Source: CAYMDP01 sp964389375 (lineage in GTDB: Bacteria; Bdellovibrionota; Bdellovibrionia; Bdellovibrionales; UBA1609). From it: a stretch of DNA of 35,602 nucleotides. Of the stretch, positions 33,275 through 35,602 are shown in pieces (position 1 is the first letter of the stretch; each line of letters opens with the position of its first letter). The stretch is from NCBI GenBank assembly GCA_964389375.1, contig CAYMDP010000029.1:1-35602 (forward strand), given 5' to 3'. The notes under the pieces are model-generated. The model made no database searches. It was not told the origin of the DNA and saw nothing but the letters and a program-made list of their open reading frames with translations. The position numbers and the translations under genes were made by a program.

Positions 33275-34072
33275 TTGAAGGATGGTCCGGAATCTCCGAT
33301 TCTTAGACCTGTGAGCCGAATAAAAGATTCAGGGTCCGCGAAAAAGCTAAACCCTCAACATTACAGTGACTCCAATCCAGATTGCCGCGGCTGTAATATT
33401 GCGGGCCTTAGTGAATTGTGTAAGGCCGATGAGGTCGCCGAATCTATTCTTCAAGAAGTCAAAACACTGATCTCACTTCGAGCTAAAGAACGCCTCGTAT
33501 TGAATGAAAAAAATCGAAACAGTATCTTTTTGATCCGAGACGGGGTCATAAAATTAAAAACTTCCTTCGAAGGCTTTAAGGGACTGGATCTGCTCTATAA
33601 AGGTAGCTTTTTAGGAAGCCTAGATCTTCCTGGAGTTGAAATTGAAGTTGAAGCTGGCGATGAAAGCTCTTTATGTGAGATCACTACCGATGCGGTCGAG
33701 AAGTTGATCCAGTCTAATTCACGCTTTATTAACAAGTACCTTCTCGCTATTGGACTTCATGCAGCTTCCCTAAAACTTCAAAGAAACCAAGCCAGCAAGC
33801 AATCCGTAGTTGGGCTTCTTGCAAAGGCCCTGTACAAAGACTTTAGATCTAGAGGCTATAAGTATGATGGATCTATTCGGGTCACGAAGATTCTAAGCCA
33901 AGAAGAATGGGCCTCCTACCTAGGATCAAGACGTGAAAGTATATCCAGAGCTTTTAGTCAACTTGAGCGAGATAAAATTGTTGCTACAAAAGATGGTTCC
34001 ATTATTCTGCAAAGCGAATACGAACTGCTGAACCTTATCTATAAATCCTCAGCGCCACAAAAACAGCTATAA
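33275..34072 (+). CDS. FNR/Crp-family transcription regulator with candidate Fe-S cysteines
   Basis: The 265-residue protein has a cyclic-nucleotide-type sensor barrel (about 55-145) and a winged helix. The recognition helix reads RRESISRAFSQLE (219-231), keeping the E-x-x-S-R residues (E221, S224, R225) that FNR uses for TTGAT half-sites. Before the barrel is CRGCNIAGLSELC, giving C37-x2-C40-x8-C49, with a fourth Cys at 134, close in position to the FNR cluster ligands (usual spacing C-x2-C-x5-C). A 4Fe-4S oxygen sensor is therefore plausible. The start is uncertain: TTG 33275 begins the frame, GTG 33311 is also possible, and no ATG precedes the Cys motif. It diverges from cheA, 126 bp away. 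Confidence 0.83.
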   Translation: MKDGPESPILRPVSRIKDSGSAKKLNPQHYSDSNPDCRGCNIAGLSELCKADEVAESILQEVKTLISLRAKERLVLNEKNRNSIFLIRDGVIKLKTSFEGFKGLDLLYKGSFLGSLDLPGVEIEVEAGDESSLCEITTDAVEKLIQSNSRFINKYLLAIGLHAASLKLQRNQASKQSVVGLLAKALYKDFRSRGYKYDGSIRVTKILSQEEWASYLGSRRESISRAFSQLERDKIVATKDGSIILQSEYELLNLIYKSSAPQKQL

Positions 34073-34107
34073 GCAAAATTTAAGACATTTTGAGTCGCAA
34101 AGATGAG

Positions 34108-34491
34108 CTACTTTAAGACGGGAGTAAGCGCTTTTACCAGGGCTTCGACCAGAACTTGAGCCTTAATTGGCTTACGAAGCACTGTAAGACCGTCCTCTCC
34201 CTCAGCTTTAAGAACTTCAGGATCCTGACCCGCGCCCGTAATTAAAATAAAATGAACATTTGGATGCTGTTCTTTCATGATCTGCCTTAAGGCCAAACCG
34301 CTTTGTTCGGGCATCTTAAAGTCACACACCACAAGATCAACCTTGGACTTATTTAAAATCTCCAGAGCTTCAATGACATGCGTGGCGGTGTAAACTCGAT
34401 CGAAGTAATCCTCAATCGCCATTTTTGTAACGGCCAGAAGCTCGGTTTCATCATCCACCAGAAGTAAACTTAGGCGAGAAAGATCTGTCAT
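34108..34491 (-). CDS. Single-domain response regulator
   Basis: The 127-residue receiver has D13-D14, phospho-acceptor D57 in CDFKMP, T85 in LITGAG and K107 in R-K-P-I. It lacks any output domain. It converges with the FNR-like gene (35 bp apart) and lies upstream of the cheA end of the signalling cluster, facing away from it. The N-terminal strand L-S-L-L-L-V-D-D and the L-I-T-G-A pattern are closer to NtrC-type receivers than to CheY. The partner kinase cannot be assigned. It may be the second single-domain target of the hybrid kinase or CheA. GGGAG precedes ATG 34491 by 11 nt. Confidence 0.88.
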   Translation of the reverse strand: MTDLSRLSLLLVDDETELLAVTKMAIEDYFDRVYTATHVIEALEILNKSKVDLVVCDFKMPEQSGLALRQIMKEQHPNVHFILITGAGQDPEVLKAEGEDGLTVLRKPIKAQVLVEALVKALTPVLK

Positions 34492-34665
34492 GTAACTATT
34501 ATCTCCCAGAAACTCCCACTAGCTGCAAGCAAAGTCGTAAAACCAAGACCATCCACTGGTCTGTGGGTCGTTTTATGGGAAGTTTAGGCCCAAGGCAGGC
34601 ATTCTGAGCTCAAAAACTGAATTACATAGCTCCCCGAAGCCACATATAAAATTTGGAATAAAAGA

Positions 34666-35097
34666 TTATTGGTTAGTAACTGAGGATAGTCCAAACTGCT
34701 CGGCAATAAAGCTGAGATTTTCTGGAGTACAGACTATTACTTCTTCGTACATATCCGCGTTAATTTGGATTCCCAGTCCTGAATTCAACAGCACTCTGAT
34801 TAAATCTTTTCCTAATAATTCAACAAAGTTTCTTTGAGCTGGCTTTTTCTTTAAGGCGAAGGAAAGTGCCTCTGCAGACGAGTACACATAGACGTATTGT
34901 ATGCCCTCTATAGGCGCTGTCGTCTCAAAGGAAGCTCGACTTCCCTGAACCTCAGGGGCTAATGCAACTAAAGGGTGGTTAACAAATTCCACAAAAAATT
35001 CTGGCGGGTTTGTGCGGTAGATCCTCTCATCAAGCATGGTTTCAAGTCTGTTATTTGCCTGATAAGTTTCAGGTCGGCTCCAGAATTTTTTAAACAC
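34666..35097 (-). CDS. SseB-family-like protein
   Basis: The 143-residue protein resembles the SseB N-terminal domain. It has NHPLVALAPEV (40-50), V-Y-V-Y-S-S-A-E-A-L-S-F-A-L (70-83, like the V-F-T-S-x-E-A motif) and GLGIQINADMYEEVIVCTPE near the end (like N-P-G-x-x-x-x-x-I-x-P-E). SseB is a cytoplasmic protein of unclear role, named for enhanced serine sensitivity and also found near type III secretion genes. The start is GTG 35097, chosen because AGAGGAG lies just upstream and no ATG is nearby. No signal peptide is visible. It is monocistronic. Confidence 0.72.
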   Translation of the reverse strand: MFKKFWSRPETYQANNRLETMLDERIYRTNPPEFFVEFVNHPLVALAPEVQGSRASFETTAPIEGIQYVYVYSSAEALSFALKKKPAQRNFVELLGKDLIRVLLNSGLGIQINADMYEEVIVCTPENLSFIAEQFGLSSVTNQ

Positions 35098-35210
35098 GAA
35101 ATTCTCCTCTTGATTTGAGCTTGCGACACCCTGGAGATACTAAATATATTTTATTTATCTGTCTATCGATTTTTGGGGTGAGGGGGCGGCAACTACGGCC
35201 GGTCTTGAGA

Positions 35211-35276
35211 CCACACCGAACGCGCCACTGGCGCATTCGGCGCGGCCGCTCGCTCTCTTCTCGTCCTTCAGCCCTT
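35211..35276 (+). repeat. 66-bp direct repeat, copy 1
   Basis: It begins CCACACCGAACGCGCCACTG and ends in CCTTCAGCCCTT. It differs from copy 2 at one base (C for T at position 11), which weakens its internal hairpin. Confidence 0.8.
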
Positions 35277-35536
35277 GACGACGTTTCCGTCTTCTTGGGT
35301 TGATCTGTTGGGTGCTTGGATCTTTTATTTTCGATTTTCTATTTTCGTTTTTGCGCGGAAAATTGGCCGTGCTTGAGCTTTGCTCTGCATGCCGAAAATA
35401 GAAAATCGAGAATAGAGGAATTTTTGCTGCGCAAAAATTTGGTAGGGGCTGAAGGACTCGGTCTTCCCGGCTTGGGCTCCTGCCCAAGCCACCAGAGCCG
35501 GGGACGCGAGCTAAGTCGGCCGTCCGGGCCGACTTA

Positions 35537-35602
35537 CCACACCGAATGCGCCACTGGCGCATTCGGCGCGGCCGCTCGCTCTCTTCTCGTCCTTCAGCCC
35601 TT
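35537..35602 (+). repeat. 66-bp direct repeat, copy 2
   Basis: It begins CCACACCGAATGCGCCACTG. It runs to the last base of the window, so the repeat may be longer. The window edge coinciding with the repeat suggests an assembly break. Confidence 0.8.

Larger units (their letters stand above)
35098..35602. repeat. Noncoding repeat-rich terminal region
   Basis: No gene is supported here. Two direct copies of a 66-bp sequence lie at 35211-35276 and 35537-35602, with one mismatch, and the second runs to the window edge. Between them are a 21-bp inverted pair with one mismatch (35327-35347 and 35393-35413), a hairpin AATTTTTG/CAAAAATT (35419-35439), a 9-bp stem GGCTTGGGC/GCCCAAGCC near 35479-35500 and GTCGGCC/GGCCGAC. 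The 66-bp repeat itself contains GAATGCGCCA/TGGCGCATTC. This is probably an intergenic repeat at a contig end. Confidence 0.7.

Noticed and set aside
35155..35562. 135-codon minus-strand reading frame
   Set aside because: It is Arg/Ser-rich and lies entirely across direct and inverted repeats, so it is not a convincing protein.

Overview
The window looks like a piece of a draft genome from a predatory-bacterium lineage (Bdellovibrionota, Bdellovibrio-like). This rests on several things. There is a TIGR02147-family gene, a family described from Bdellovibrio and Fibrobacter. There is an ffs-dnaX-ybaB-recR-mglA block, and an HD-GYP protein without the GYP tyrosine, as known for Bdellovibrio Bd1817. 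Many genes encode secreted or lipoprotein products with no recognised family. A run of 10 Ns at 1217-1226 is a scaffold gap, and the right edge ends inside a repeat, so both ends are assembly boundaries. The placement is inferred from gene content, not from a phylogeny.

Layout. 1-1226: the 3' part of a DUF262 (GmrS/ParB-like) gene, then the gap. 1262-1654: ssrA (tmRNA) on the minus strand with its promoter. 1816-13263: an envelope and accessory region holding a 1018-residue secreted protein, a secreted protein with four perfect Cys repeats, a Fn3/GLUG-repeat lipoprotein, a NavAb-type sodium channel, a TIGR02147 regulator, a lipoprotein and a small secreted protein. 13456-15581: a long inverted repeat, a YgjP-like metallopeptidase and an SrkA-like kinase. 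15798-21247: housekeeping genes ffs, dnaX, ybaB, recR and mglA, then a 40-bp-arm inverted repeat, nadA and a phosphopantetheinyl transferase. 21263-24521: a PilZ protein, an unknown protein, a hybrid histidine kinase and an orphan receiver. 24675-33148: a tightly packed minus-strand chemosensory operon. 33275-34491: a divergent FNR-like regulator and another orphan receiver. 34666-35097: an SseB-like protein. 35098-35602: a noncoding field of hairpins and repeats.

The most interesting unit is the chemosensory operon: cheA - cheW - mcp - (CheR-REC-CheB fusion) - (STAS-like-CheX fusion) - cheY - (pseudo-receiver + degenerate HD-GYP). The receptor carries a CxxCH haem-attachment motif in a DUF3365/Tll0287-like sensor region. 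The divergent gene upstream is an FNR-like regulator with four candidate Fe-S cysteines. Together they suggest a redox- or gas-responsive pathway. Its adaptation enzymes are fused into one chain, its phosphatase is an in-operon CheX, and its last gene may be a non-catalytic cyclic-di-GMP or scaffold output. The PilZ protein, hybrid kinase and stand-alone receivers on either side make 21-34.5 kb a signalling neighbourhood.
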